Position numbers and translations under genes: made by a program. This document shows positions 35,358 through 44,594 of a stretch of DNA of 64,000 nucleotides, piece after piece (the first letter of the stretch is position 1; each line of letters opens with the position of its first letter). The DNA is from Candidatus Gastranaerophilales bacterium (GTDB lineage: Bacteria > Cyanobacteriota > Vampirovibrionia > Gastranaerophilales > Gastranaerophilaceae): contig CALVEO010000001.1 in assembly GCA_944326615.1 (NCBI GenBank), forward strand, positions 57,557 through 121,556. Reading direction: 5' to 3'. Under the pieces are notes generated by a model. That model was not told where the DNA came from. It worked only from the letters and a program-made list of their open reading frames with translations, and searched no databases.

Positions 35358-36824
35358 CTATATATTTAAATTTTTTACAATTTTTTGCATAAGTTCGTTC
35401 CAGCTTTCTTTTTTGCCGAGCCTGAAAAGTTTTACGCTGTCATACCAGTCGCAGTGAGTCAAATCCATATGCCAGCGCCAGTTGTAGTTATAAGGTAAAA
35501 GTACAATACAGCGTTTTCCCATAGCTCCTGCAAGATGTGCTAAAGATGAATCGCTTGATATTACAAGGTCAACATTTTCTAGAGCTGCTGCGGTGTAAGA
35601 AAAATCTTTGAAACTTTTACTTAAATCTGTAATATCATATTTTGATGCCAGTTTTTCAAATTCCTCAGAACCTTCAAAGGTTTGTGCCGAATATACTTTT
35701 ACATCCGAAAGGTCAAAAAGCGGTGCAAAGGCTTCTACATTAATTACTCTGTCAGTTTCGTAAAAAGTGTTGCCCTGCCATTTTATTGCAATTTTGAATT
35801 TGTGATTATTAAAAAATTTGTCTTTAAAGTATTGAACTTTATCCGGCATTGCCTTTAGATATTTGTCGTGGTGCATAAATATTTCATTATTTTTAAGGCC
35901 TAGAGCATAAGGGATGCTTAAAAAAGGAATATGAACATCAAAATTTGTTTTATCTTCATCATAAAATAAGTCCATAACTTCAGCTTGCGCAAAGTTTTCT
36001 CTAAAGAGTTGTGATAGTTCTTTTTGCGGCTTGATGATAAGTTTTTTACATCTTTTTTGAAGTTCCGGTATATATCTTGCAAACATAATCATATCGCCGA
36101 AACCTGCTTCATAGTATGTATAAAGTATTTTATCTGATATATCTTCTCCCTGCCATAATCCGGTTTTCTTTATTAAATGCGGGTATGTTACCTCCTGTGA
36201 GGTTATTGCTGTCTTGCGGCAAAGCCTGTTTTCAAAATATTTCATCCCTGTTTCGTAGTCTTTTATTCTAAAATAACCTAGTGAAAGAAAATAGAGAACT
36301 TCTTTGTCGTCAGGGTTAATTTCAAGACATATTTTGAAATATTCTATTGCTTTTTCGGGTTTATTCAAAAATAAATACAGGCTTGCCAGATTATAACAGG
36401 CTTTTTCAGATTTCGGGTTAAGCTCAAGAGCTTTGAGGTAAGCTTTTTCAGCTTTTTCATATTCTATATTGTTTTTGTAAGCAAGTGCAAGAAGAAAATA
36501 AATTTCAAATTCAGGTTTTATGTTAGAACACGCTTCTTCGAGAATTTTTATTTCACATTCATAATCTTTTTTGGTTTCATAAACTTTTGCAAGGCTTTCA
36601 TAAAAATAGGCTTCTTTTTTTAATGTAACAGCTTTTGTGATAAGTTTTTCCGCCTCATCAAGTTTATTTGAATTAAGTTTAATAATCCCTAAAAGGTTTA
36701 GCACCTGTGCATTTTTCGGGTTGACTGCAAGAATTTCATTATAAATAAGTTCTGCTTCTTTTAATTTCCCTTCACAATGTAATTGAAATCCGGTATTAAA
36801 TTTTTCATTTTCTGTAATATTCAT
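35358..36824 (-). CDS. TPR protein with C-terminal glycosyltransferase-9/SPINDLY-like domain
   Basis: 488 residues. About five tetratricopeptide units fill residues 8-200 (LHCEGKLKEAELIYNEILAVNPKNAQVLNLLGII; KAYLKALELNPKSEKACYNLASLYLFLNKPEKAIEYF). The rest (about 225-488) has YEAGFGDMIMFARYIPEL, IAIKWQGN, and DLVISSDSSLAHLAGAMGKRCIVLLPYNYNWRW, the pattern of TPR-linked heptosyltransferase/O-GlcNAc-transferase-like enzymes. It probably glycosylates proteins or envelope glycans. No signal peptide. It is followed by the mTERF-like gene 32 bases on. Confidence 0.88.
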   Translation of the reverse strand: MNITENEKFNTGFQLHCEGKLKEAELIYNEILAVNPKNAQVLNLLGIIKLNSNKLDEAEKLITKAVTLKKEAYFYESLAKVYETKKDYECEIKILEEACSNIKPEFEIYFLLALAYKNNIEYEKAEKAYLKALELNPKSEKACYNLASLYLFLNKPEKAIEYFKICLEINPDDKEVLYFLSLGYFRIKDYETGMKYFENRLCRKTAITSQEVTYPHLIKKTGLWQGEDISDKILYTYYEAGFGDMIMFARYIPELQKRCKKLIIKPQKELSQLFRENFAQAEVMDLFYDEDKTNFDVHIPFLSIPYALGLKNNEIFMHHDKYLKAMPDKVQYFKDKFFNNHKFKIAIKWQGNTFYETDRVINVEAFAPLFDLSDVKVYSAQTFEGSEEFEKLASKYDITDLSKSFKDFSYTAAALENVDLVISSDSSLAHLAGAMGKRCIVLLPYNYNWRWHMDLTHCDWYDSVKLFRLGKKESWNELMQKIVKNLNI

Positions 36825-37149
36825 AACCGATTATATACGTATTTCTTTAAAAAAATCAAAAAATCTCATGCATTTAAAGGATAAAATCTCAAAAAAAGTA
36901 GTTTATTCTAATAATATACATCAGTGGCATGCCCAAAATAATAGAAGGCATGCTCAAAAAGAGACAATATTACAAAATATTAACCAAACTTGAAGAAATG
37001 TAAAATGAGCTGAAATCATGATGGCATCATGGTTTTGGGGAAATTTTTAAAGCGGAGGAAAGGTTGTAAATAAAAAAGTTGTCCACCTCTGATGTATAGA
37101 GTACAATTAATAATATATTCAGCTTCTTGTAGAGGTAGGATGATTATTT
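36825..37149. other. Gene-free gap with a 15-base palindrome
   Basis: No gene is supported. GGCATGC occurs twice 20 bases apart (about 36932 and 36955), and a perfect palindrome CATGATG-G-CATCATG sits at 37017-37031, a plausible operator. AGAGGTAGGATGATT before 37150 is the yggS ribosome site. Confidence 0.5.
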
Positions 37150-37815
37150 ATGGAACATACAGTAAGAGAAAATCTTTTACAAATACAGGAAGACATTGCA
37201 CCTTATAAACCAAATATTATTGCAGTTACAAAGTATTTTGACGAAAATGCCATAATTGAAGCTTATAATGCCGGATTAAGGGATTTCGCAGAATCAAGAG
37301 TAATTGACGCAGTCGCAAAGATTAATAATCTTCCGGCGGATATCAAAAATAATTCAAGGTTTCACTTTATCGGTCATCTTCAAACCAATAAAGTCAAAAA
37401 AGCAATTGGAACTTTTGATTATATTCATTCTGTTGATTCATACAAGCTCGCGAAAGTTATATCTGATGAAGCTCAAAATGCAGGAAAAATCCAGAAGGTT
37501 TTGCTTGAAATAAATATTGCAGGCGAAGAACAAAAGTATGGTTTTTCAAAAAACGAAATTTTCGAAGTATTCACCTCTTTAAAAGAGCTTTCAGGGATTA
37601 ATCTATCAGGCCTGATGTGTATGACGCCGCTTGGAGCATCCGAAAAAACGCAGGATGAGGTCTTTTCTGAAATTGTGAAATTGAAAAAAGATCTTGAAAA
37701 CAGGTTTGAATATGAATTAAAAGAGCTTTCAATGGGTATGAGCCAGGATTATAAAGAAGCGGCTAAATACGGTGCAACAATGTTAAGAATAGGTAGAAAA
37801 TTATTTAAAAAGTAA
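37150..37815 (+). CDS. yggS: YggS/PLPBP family pyridoxal-phosphate homeostasis protein
   Basis: 221 residues. PLP-binding Lys lies in NIIAVTKYFD (about residue 27); FHFIGHLQTNKVKKAI, IHSVDSYKLAKVI, LMCMTPLG, and ELSMGMSQDYKEAAKYGATMLRIGRKLF are the family blocks. It buffers PLP and amino-acid pools and has no known catalysis. It sits 19 bases before sepF; yggS next to sepF is a familiar arrangement in cyanobacteria and Gram-positives. Confidence 0.96.
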   Translation: MEHTVRENLLQIQEDIAPYKPNIIAVTKYFDENAIIEAYNAGLRDFAESRVIDAVAKINNLPADIKNNSRFHFIGHLQTNKVKKAIGTFDYIHSVDSYKLAKVISDEAQNAGKIQKVLLEINIAGEEQKYGFSKNEIFEVFTSLKELSGINLSGLMCMTPLGASEKTQDEVFSEIVKLKKDLENRFEYELKELSMGMSQDYKEAAKYGATMLRIGRKLFKK

Positions 37816-37834
37816 GATAAACGGAGGAAAAACG

Positions 37835-38335
37835 GTGGCAGTAGTAACAGACAAAATTAAATCAGTAGTAGATTTTTTAGTAAGAGGATTCGAACCAAGA
37901 GAAACTATATTTGATGAAATGGCTCAGGAAGTAGAAGAAGATTATCCGGTACAGGACAATCTGGCAATAGATCCGGCTTATACTTATCAGCCGGCAGCTG
38001 ATAAACCAAGTGAATTAAAAGTAGTTAATCATCCAAATTTCAAGGGTTATGAAGTAAAAGTTATGGAACCGCGTTCTTTTGAAGATGCTGCCACAATTGT
38101 TCAACATTTGAGAAACAGAAAAACAATCGTTTTAAACCTTCATCTTTTAGATAAAGAACAATCTCAAAGAACAATCGATTTTGTTTGCGGTGCAGCTCAC
38201 GCTCTTGACGGCAAACCTCAAAAAGTCGGTGATTTAGTGTTTGTATTTACACCGAGCAATGTTACATTGTCTGTTGATGTTAATGCAAATCAAAATAAAT
38301 TTAATGATTCATTGTGGAGAGCTCCTTTGCAGTAA
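37835..38335 (+). CDS. sepF: Cell division protein SepF
   Basis: 166 residues starting with GTG (GGAGG upstream). An N-terminal amphipathic membrane-targeting helix (VVTDKIKSVVDFLVRGF), an acidic linker, and the SepF core (about 75-155: EVKVMEPRSFEDAATIVQHLRNRKTIVLNLHLLDKEQSQRTIDFVCGAAHAL and VGDLVFVFTPSNVTLSVD). SepF links FtsZ to the membrane and polymerises into rings. ftsZ lies 1.8 kb downstream, separated by a prepilin and nadK. FtsA is not visible here. Confidence 0.96.
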   Translation: MAVVTDKIKSVVDFLVRGFEPRETIFDEMAQEVEEDYPVQDNLAIDPAYTYQPAADKPSELKVVNHPNFKGYEVKVMEPRSFEDAATIVQHLRNRKTIVLNLHLLDKEQSQRTIDFVCGAAHALDGKPQKVGDLVFVFTPSNVTLSVDVNANQNKFNDSLWRAPLQ

Positions 38336-38396
38336 GAGTACTGTACTCCGCATTGATGTCTGTTATATTATGAGAAAGAGAGAGATAGTTGAATAG

Positions 38397-38424
38397 GAGG
38401 TACATATTTGTGCCTCTTTTTTTT
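38397..38424 (+). terminator. Rho-independent terminator after sepF
   Basis: Hairpin GAGGTACA-TATT-TGTGCCTC followed by a T8 run. Confidence 0.8.
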
Positions 38425-38430
38425 GTATGA

Positions 38431-38459
38431 TTGAAAATTTATAAAAAATTTGTTATAAT
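38431..38459 (+). promoter_or_regulatory. Promoter of the 38.5 kb prepilin
   Basis: -35 TTGAAA (38431-38436) and -10 TATAAT (38454-38459) with a 17-base spacer; AAAGGAG and the ATG follow. Confidence 0.75.
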
Positions 38460-38484
38460 TTATACAAAGGAGAGTCTGAGATAG

Positions 38485-39141
38485 ATGAACAAGACAAAAT
38501 TTACTCAAAAAAGAAGATTTGCATTTACGCTTGCAGAGGTCTTGGTTACACTTGGTATAATTGGCGTGGTATCTGCTATGACCATACCTACATTAATGTC
38601 AAATCACCAGCGAAAAGTATATGTAACCCAGCTTCATAAAGTATATAATGAAATACAGCAGGCTGCAGTTACCTTTTTAAACAGCAAGAATGCTGTAAAT
38701 TTGACGGAAGCCGGTATAAATTCGACGGCTACAGCTAATACGATTATTACAAACAATTTTAATATTGTCCAGACTTGTACCGGTTCATTGACTCCTTGTT
38801 TTGCGGATGTATACAAATTTATGGACGGAACTAATTATGATGTATCATCTCATGTTTCTACCTCCTATGTGCTGTCAAGCGGAGCGTCTGTCAGAATGCT
38901 TTACTCTAAAGAGAATAATAATAAAATTGTGAATATTCTTGTTGATATAAACGGCAAACAGGGACCGAATATTATCGGCAGAGATACATTCTATATGGCT
39001 TTGTATAATAACGGAACTATTGATACCTATAACGGCAGCGCAACATCTCTTCCGTTAACAGAAGACCAGCGTGAAGGTGCAGGATCAGAATGGGGCCCTT
39101 TCGGACGTCTGCTTAATGATAATTTTGAAATGAATTATTAG
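38485..39141 (+). CDS. Prepilin-like protein
   Basis: 218 residues. A basic 13-residue leader (MNKTKFTQKRRFA) ends in Ala before FTLAEVLVTLGIIGVV; Glu5 is present. A globular domain with one close Cys pair (CTGSLTPC) and the shared NILVDINGKQGPNIIGRDTF core follows. AAAGGAGAG precedes the ATG and a clean promoter lies upstream. It has no poly-C tract and no repeat leader. It is the second ordinary-looking member of the family in this window. Likely a minor pilin or pseudopilin processed by prepilin peptidase. Confidence 0.9.
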   Translation: MNKTKFTQKRRFAFTLAEVLVTLGIIGVVSAMTIPTLMSNHQRKVYVTQLHKVYNEIQQAAVTFLNSKNAVNLTEAGINSTATANTIITNNFNIVQTCTGSLTPCFADVYKFMDGTNYDVSSHVSTSYVLSSGASVRMLYSKENNNKIVNILVDINGKQGPNIIGRDTFYMALYNNGTIDTYNGSATSLPLTEDQREGAGSEWGPFGRLLNDNFEMNY

Positions 39142-39195
39142 TACCGGATAAGTTTATTTGTAATTATTAAAATAATATGGTATATTCATTCCGTT

Positions 39196-39996
39196 ATGAA
39201 AATGGAAAGTTTTGCAATTTGTTATAATCAGGAAATTTCACACTCTGTTGAGATTAAAGATAAGCTGAATGCGATTCTTGTAAAAAAAGGTGTATATCCG
39301 CATATCTTAAATATTGACGGTTTGAAAGGCGGTTTTAATTTTGTATTTGTGATAGGCGGCGACGGTACAATATTAAAAACGGCGAGATTTTACGCAAAAT
39401 ATCAAACTCCTGTTTTCGGAATAAATCTGGGAAGACTTGGCTTTTTATCACAATCATCAAAGGAAAATCTTGAAAAATCAGTTAATGAAATCTTTAATGG
39501 CAGGTTTGTTGTTGAAGAAAGAATAATGCTTAAAAGCGGTAATTATAGTGCATTGAACGATTTTGTGATAAAAGGCTGTGATATGGGCAGAACGTCAAAA
39601 TTTTCACTAAAAATAAATGACAGGTATGTGTGTGATTACCTTGCAGACGGGATTATTGTATCTACTCCTACAGGCTCAACTGCATATTGTTTGTCTGCAG
39701 GCGGTCCTGTATTAACCCCTTCTTTAAAAGCTTTTGTTATAGTACCTATTTGTCCTCATACTCTTACAGCCCGTCCCATAGTAGTTCCGGATTGCGAGAA
39801 GATAACAGTTTGTACGGAAACGCAAAACAGGTATGTTATATGTGCAGACGGCCAGGAATTGTATGAATTTAATTCGGAAATAGAGATTACTAAGTCAGAT
39901 TACACAGCTAAGCTGGCACTTTTGAATGATGCAGAATTTTATTCGGTTCTTACAAGCAAATTGCACTGGGCAATGCCTCCTGCTTATATAAATTAA
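39196..39996 (+). CDS. nadK: NAD kinase
   Basis: Phosphorylates NAD to NADP. 266 residues with the catalytic GGDGT motif (VIGGDGTILKTARFY, about residue 56), NLGRLGFLSQ, ALNDFVIKG (NE/ND motif), and STPTGSTAYCLSAGGPVL. GTTATGAAA gives the start; a second Met two codons later is possible and no strong ribosome site is seen. Together with nadB and nadC this window carries three NAD(P) synthesis steps, though at distant loci. Confidence 0.95.
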   Translation: MKMESFAICYNQEISHSVEIKDKLNAILVKKGVYPHILNIDGLKGGFNFVFVIGGDGTILKTARFYAKYQTPVFGINLGRLGFLSQSSKENLEKSVNEIFNGRFVVEERIMLKSGNYSALNDFVIKGCDMGRTSKFSLKINDRYVCDYLADGIIVSTPTGSTAYCLSAGGPVLTPSLKAFVIVPICPHTLTARPIVVPDCEKITVCTETQNRYVICADGQELYEFNSEIEITKSDYTAKLALLNDAEFYSVLTSKLHWAMPPAYIN

Positions 39997-40156
39997 CTGG
40001 CATGCTATTTTTATTGATATATTTGAATTTAAGCGATTTATATTAAAATTTGTTCATAATTTCTGGGAAATTATTGTACTTTTTTTCTATTTAAAATAGT
40101 ATGTTATTATATTATTGCAGATAGAAAACTATACATTACATAAAAGAGGTAAAAAA

Positions 40157-41350
40157 GTGGAAAATTTCGTATCAGATATCTTTGCTAAGAAGGATGAAAC
40201 AGCAGGTAATGAGCAAACTCAAAGGTCTCCAATAAATCCTACTAATATTAAAGTTATCGGCGTCGGCGGCGGCGGCGGTAATGCTGTTAACAGAATGATT
40301 AAGGCAGGACTTTCAGGAGTAGAGTTCTGGTTAATGAATACAGATTTACAAGTGCTGGAATACGGCCAGACTAAAAACAGAATTCAGCTTGGTACTAAAT
40401 CAACTAACGGTTTAGGCGCAGGCGGTGATCCTTCTGTAGGAGAAAAAGCTGCAGAAGAAGCACAACAGGAAATAACAGAAGCACTTGACGGCGCTGATAT
40501 GGTATTTATTACTGCCGGAATGGGCGGCGGAACAGGTACCGGTGCTGCACCTGTTGTTGCTAAAATCGCAAAAGAATTAGGTATTTTGACAATTGCTGTT
40601 GTTACAAAACCTTTTACGTGGGAAGGACGTAAAAGACAAAATCAGGCTAATCAAGGTTTGGAAAAATTAAGAGAAGCTGTTGATGCAGTTATTGTTATTC
40701 CTAATGATAAGTTATTACAGGTTGTTGACAGACAGGTTACTCTGACAGAATCATTTATTATTGTAGATGAGGTTCTTTTAAGAGGTGTTCAGGGTATTTC
40801 TGATATCATTACTGTTCCGGGACTTATCAATGTTGACTTTGCGGATGTTAAATGTGTAATGCAGGCTTCCGGTTCTGCTCTCATGGGTATCGGACGCGGT
40901 CAGGGCGAAGGCAGAGCTGTTAAAGCTGCTGAAATCGCTATTAATTCACAGCTTTTGGAATCTTCTATCAATGGCGCAACGGGTGTTATCGTTAATATCA
41001 CAGGCGGTCCTGATATGACTCTGCATGAAATTTCAGATGCTGCAAATATTATTCATGATGCTGTGAATGAAGATGCTACTGTTATCATTGGTACGGCAGT
41101 TAATGAAAATATTCAGGGTGAAATTCAAATTACTGTTATTGCTACTGGTTTTGAATTGAAAACTCAGCAGCAGCCTGAACAGAAAACTGATGTAAAACAG
41201 TTGAGTGCATCCGATTTCTTTGCCGGTACAACATTCAATTCCGCTCCAAAATCTCCTGCACAGCCGCAGCAGACTGTCAGAAGAACTTCAATGCCAGATG
41301 TATCACCAAGTTTTACAAACATTGAAATTCCGGACTTCTTGAAAAAGTAG
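40157..41350 (+). CDS. ftsZ: Cell division protein FtsZ
   Basis: Tubulin-like GTPase forming the division ring. 397 residues from a GTG at 40157 (AGAGGT 6 bases upstream; the frame extends further but without a site). Motifs: [25 protein letters not shown], the tubulin signature [13 protein letters not shown] (about 125), and FADVKCVM. A disordered Gln/Pro linker leads to the C-terminal peptide [10 protein letters not shown], the site that binds SepF/FtsA-type partners. sepF is upstream in the same region. Confidence 0.98.
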   Translation: MENFVSDIFAKKDETAGNEQTQRSPINPTNIKVIGVGGGGGNAVNRMIKAGLSGVEFWLMNTDLQVLEYGQTKNRIQLGTKSTNGLGAGGDPSVGEKAAEEAQQEITEALDGADMVFITAGMGGGTGTGAAPVVAKIAKELGILTIAVVTKPFTWEGRKRQNQANQGLEKLREAVDAVIVIPNDKLLQVVDRQVTLTESFIIVDEVLLRGVQGISDIITVPGLINVDFADVKCVMQASGSALMGIGRGQGEGRAVKAAEIAINSQLLESSINGATGVIVNITGGPDMTLHEISDAANIIHDAVNEDATVIIGTAVNENIQGEIQITVIATGFELKTQQQPEQKTDVKQLSASDFFAGTTFNSAPKSPAQPQQTVRRTSMPDVSPSFTNIEIPDFLKK

Positions 41351-41693
41351 AAATGTTTTTAATTACAAAAAATTAAATCACACTAACTCAGCAAGGAAGA
41401 TGAAAAAGATATAAGGAGAACTGATTTTATCGGTTCTCTTTTTTTATGTATAAAATCATTGTAACGAAATGTAAATTTAATTTTAAATTACCTGAAACCC
41501 TGTTATAATGCCTCATAGGATAGGATAGGATAGGATGTGGATGGGGAGCCTGTCAGCAATTATTTGTGCCGGAATTTGTTAATAAATACATAGGGGATAT
41601 TTGAATTATAAAAACAAAATGGTCTCTAAAACAAAGCCTTAAGGTGTTTGTTTAAATTTAATACGAGGGAAACAGAAAGGGGAAATTAAGATT
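41351..41693. promoter_or_regulatory. ftsZ terminator, promoter and long leader with (ATAGG)4 repeat
   Basis: 41416-41445 is a hairpin (GAGAACTG/CGGTTCTC) with a T7 tail ending ftsZ transcription. An extended -10 TGTTATAAT lies at 41501-41509. About 7 bases on, 41516-41535 holds four tandem ATAGG units followed by ATGTGG, so the repeat would sit at the very 5' end of an about 170-base leader for the LysM gene. Confidence 0.6.
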
Positions 41694-43220
41694 ATGTCGA
41701 GATGGCAAATTCAAGGAACAGGGGATTATTACGCAAGATACAATGCGTATGAAAATTATTTAAGAGCAAATGCTAAAAATTTAGGTTTATCTGAAGCTCA
41801 GATAAAAGAACAATTAGGACGTTATGCGCAAGGTTTACAACAGAAATTGCAGTATGAGCCGCAGAATAAAATTGTCGGTTCAGAAGTCGCAAAAAATCCA
41901 AAGGAATTTGGAGTAGGCAATAACCCTAATAACGTTACAAAAGAATTAGAAAAAACTACAAAACAATTAGAAGTGCTAAAACAAGATTTAGGAAAAGGTG
42001 CGACGTCAATCACATATTTTGGTACTCCAGAACAGTTAAGAAATGCAGCACCTTTAGGTAATATTGCTCCTGAAATTCCTGTAAAATCGGAATTCCAAAA
42101 AGCATTGGAAAAATCACAGCTTTATAAGACAACAAAAGCAAATTCTGTTGACAAATTAGGCAAAAGAAAACAAAAACAAATTTTAGAAGAAATAGAAAAA
42201 TTGGGAAAACTCGCCAAAACAGATGAAGAAATAAATCAATTAAAACAACTCACTGAAAAATTTAGGGGAGGGAATGATCAAAAAGCCTTTAGTGAAGCTA
42301 TTCAAAAACAGGCTGAAAATCTGGATAAACAACAGGCGGTAGAACATAAACCTGCAGAGCCAAAAACATGGCAAAAATATGCAGAATCACATGGTACACA
42401 GTATAAAGCACCTGAAAAATTTGGCGGTATTGAAGCAGACAAAAAAGCACAGGAAATAATTGAAAAGGCTAAAAATCCTGAACAAAAAACAATCTTGGGT
42501 TCCCCTGAGGATTTCGGGAACAGGATTGATGAAGAAAGAAAGCAGAAAGGTTTGGCTGAAGACGTTTTGGAGGATGCCGGTAAGAACAAGTCACAGTCAG
42601 AATTCGTTGATGATATTTTAGAAGAAGGCGGTAAATTAAAGCCTGAAGCTGAAACAGCAACTAAAAAATCAAAAGGATTTATGAATACTATTAAAAATGC
42701 AATGAAAGGTAAAAAAGGTAAAATTGCTCTTGCTGCAGGTGCGCTTGCTCTCGTAGGATTCGGTATTTCTAAATGTACGGGCGGTAATGATGAGCAAGCA
42801 GAAAAAGTAGAAAATACACCTAAAGAAACTGAACAAAAACCTGAAACAGCAAAACCGGAACAACCTAAGCAGGAACCTGAAACAGTAGTTCCACAAGATT
42901 CAATTCCGCAGGATTCCACTGTAACAGAGGAAGAAGTACCTGTAACTGCAACTCCTGTTGAAGAAACTGAACCGGAAGAAGATGAAAATACACAAAATGA
43001 TAAAGAATATACTGTAAAAGAAGGCGACAGTTTCTGGAATTTAGCTAAAAAACATTTAATAGAAGCTCATAAAGACGATCCTGATTACAAACCGACTAAT
43101 AAAGAAATTTTGGAATTAGCGACGAAATTTATGGAAGATAACAATTATAAATTAGATGAAAATAATTACTATCCAGATCCTATGCTTCATCCGGGAGATA
43201 AATTAAATCTTGCAGCATAA
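41694..43220 (+). CDS. Membrane protein with long cytoplasmic coil and C-terminal LysM-like domain
   Basis: 508 residues; AAAGGGGAAATTAAGATT precedes the ATG. The N-terminal 330 residues are charged, Lys/Glu/Gln-rich and partly coiled coil; a basic patch and one membrane helix (about 348-360, IALAAGALALVGFGISK) follow, then an acidic Pro/Glu/Thr-rich linker (about 365-440), then YTVKEGDSFWNLAKKHLIE...PDPMLHPGDKLNL, a LysM-like fold (about 442-508) that would bind peptidoglycan. Topology would put the N-terminus inside the cell. This could tie the cell wall to a cytoplasmic partner; the position next to ftsZ fits, but that is inference. Confidence 0.82.
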   Translation: MSRWQIQGTGDYYARYNAYENYLRANAKNLGLSEAQIKEQLGRYAQGLQQKLQYEPQNKIVGSEVAKNPKEFGVGNNPNNVTKELEKTTKQLEVLKQDLGKGATSITYFGTPEQLRNAAPLGNIAPEIPVKSEFQKALEKSQLYKTTKANSVDKLGKRKQKQILEEIEKLGKLAKTDEEINQLKQLTEKFRGGNDQKAFSEAIQKQAENLDKQQAVEHKPAEPKTWQKYAESHGTQYKAPEKFGGIEADKKAQEIIEKAKNPEQKTILGSPEDFGNRIDEERKQKGLAEDVLEDAGKNKSQSEFVDDILEEGGKLKPEAETATKKSKGFMNTIKNAMKGKKGKIALAAGALALVGFGISKCTGGNDEQAEKVENTPKETEQKPETAKPEQPKQEPETVVPQDSIPQDSTVTEEEVPVTATPVEETEPEEDENTQNDKEYTVKEGDSFWNLAKKHLIEAHKDDPDYKPTNKEILELATKFMEDNNYKLDENNYYPDPMLHPGDKLNLAA

Positions 43221-43231
43221 TTAATAAAAAA

Positions 43232-43264
43232 AAAGACCGCTTGTCAAAAGCGATCTTTTTTTTA
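43232..43264 (+). terminator. Rho-independent terminator
   Basis: Hairpin GACCGCTT/AAGCGATC (one mismatch) with a long T-run, after the LysM gene. Confidence 0.82.
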
Positions 43265-43267
43265 TTA

Positions 43268-43350
43268 ACTACATGAGCGGCTACGCTTTTTCTTTAGTTT
43301 AGACCTGCCAAATTCATTCAAAGTTTGATTGGCGGGTGGAGCGGCTACGC
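43268..43350 (+). repeat. R1-derived repeat between convergent genes
   Basis: GAGCGGCTACGCT occurs twice about 65 bases apart, the second within GCGGGTGGAGCGGCTACGCT, the R1 core. They flank an imperfect inverted repeat (TGCCAAA...TTTGATTGGCG). Confidence 0.6.
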
Positions 43351-43353
43351 TCC

Positions 43354-44313
43354 TTAGTCTTTTGCGTGGCCTGCAGTTCCAAGAACGTCGCGCATTTTGT
43401 GCATAACCATTTCTTTAACAGCAGTTCTGCCCGGTCCCATATATTCTCTCGGATCGAATTTTTCAGGATGTTCAACAAAGAATTCTCTGATTGTTGAAGT
43501 CATAGCCAATCTCAAATCTGTATCGATATTGATTTTAGCAACACCATGTTTAGAAGCGTAGTTAAGCATATCTTCAGGAACACCTTGAGCATCAGGAAGC
43601 TGGCCGCCGAATTTATTACATTTAGCAACGAATTCAGCAGGAACAGATGAAGAACCATGCAATACAAGCGGATAATCATATCCAACAACTTCATTTACAG
43701 CTTTTTTAATTTCAGCAAGTCTTTCAAAGTCTAATTTAGCTTCGCCTTTGAATTTGTAAGCACCATGAGAAGTTCCGATAGCAACAGCTAAAGAATCACA
43801 TCCTGTTTCTTTTACAAATCTTGCAGCTTCTTCAGGATCAGTGTATGTTGAATCTTTTGCGTGAACTTTAACATCATCTTCAACGCCTGCAAGTTTTCCA
43901 AGTTCAGCTTCAACAGAAACTCCGCGCTGGTGAGCGTAATCAACAACCTGTTTAGTCAATTTGATGTTTTCTTCTAACGGGAATCTTGAGCCGTCAATCA
44001 TAACAGAAGAAAATCCGCCGTCAATACAAGCTTTACAAATATCAAAATCAGCACCATGATCAAGGTGTAAAGCTATAGGCACTGTAGTTGTAGCGAGAGC
44101 TGCTTCAACCAGTTTGATTAAGTAAGTTTGGTTAGCGTACTTTCTTGCACCTGCAGAAACCTGTAAAATGATAGGTGATTGTGTTTCTTCAGCAGCTTCT
44201 GCAATACCCTGTAAAATTTCCATGTTGTTAACGTTGTAAGCTCCAATAGCATATTTTCCTGCTAGTGCTTTTTTGAACATTTCTCCTGTTCCAACTAATT
44301 TTCTTTCACTCAT
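43354..44313 (-). CDS. fba: Class II fructose-bisphosphate aldolase
   Basis: Zinc-dependent aldolase of glycolysis and gluconeogenesis. 319 residues. Zinc and catalytic residues lie in PIALHLDHGADFD, SVMIDGSRFPLEENI, EAELGKLAGVEDD, and LAVAIGTSHGAYKF, followed by LVLHGSSSVP and KINIDTDLR. AAGGAGAACTCA precedes the ATG. It stands as a single gene on the minus strand, converging on the LysM gene. The class II long-loop subtype looks probable from length. Confidence 0.96.
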   Translation of the reverse strand: MSERKLVGTGEMFKKALAGKYAIGAYNVNNMEILQGIAEAAEETQSPIILQVSAGARKYANQTYLIKLVEAALATTTVPIALHLDHGADFDICKACIDGGFSSVMIDGSRFPLEENIKLTKQVVDYAHQRGVSVEAELGKLAGVEDDVKVHAKDSTYTDPEEAARFVKETGCDSLAVAIGTSHGAYKFKGEAKLDFERLAEIKKAVNEVVGYDYPLVLHGSSSVPAEFVAKCNKFGGQLPDAQGVPEDMLNYASKHGVAKINIDTDLRLAMTSTIREFFVEHPEKFDPREYMGPGRTAVKEMVMHKMRDVLGTAGHAKD

Positions 44314-44594
44314 TTGAGTTCTCCTTCTTTTATACTAATTACTGACACCTGTCAGACTTATTTTTGAGAAAGCTTAAATACATTAATTTAAGTACACATG
44401 TAAAGTACAACAAACAAAAAAACGGCGCAAGTGTAAAGAAATATTAATATCGTATATACTATTTTACAAATCCGAAAATGAATTGCTATAATAGGCTTGT
44501 AAGGGATTAATGAAAAAAACGAATAGCAAAAAATATTTTTACTTGCTTTAAAAAATAATAAATGGTGAAAAATTAAGAAAACGGAGTTAAGACT

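Noticed and set aside
42302..42919. 205-codon open frame antisense to the LysM gene
   Set aside because: It mirrors the Lys/Glu-rich codons of the sense gene, has no ribosome site, and reads as a Ser/Phe/Cys-rich chain.
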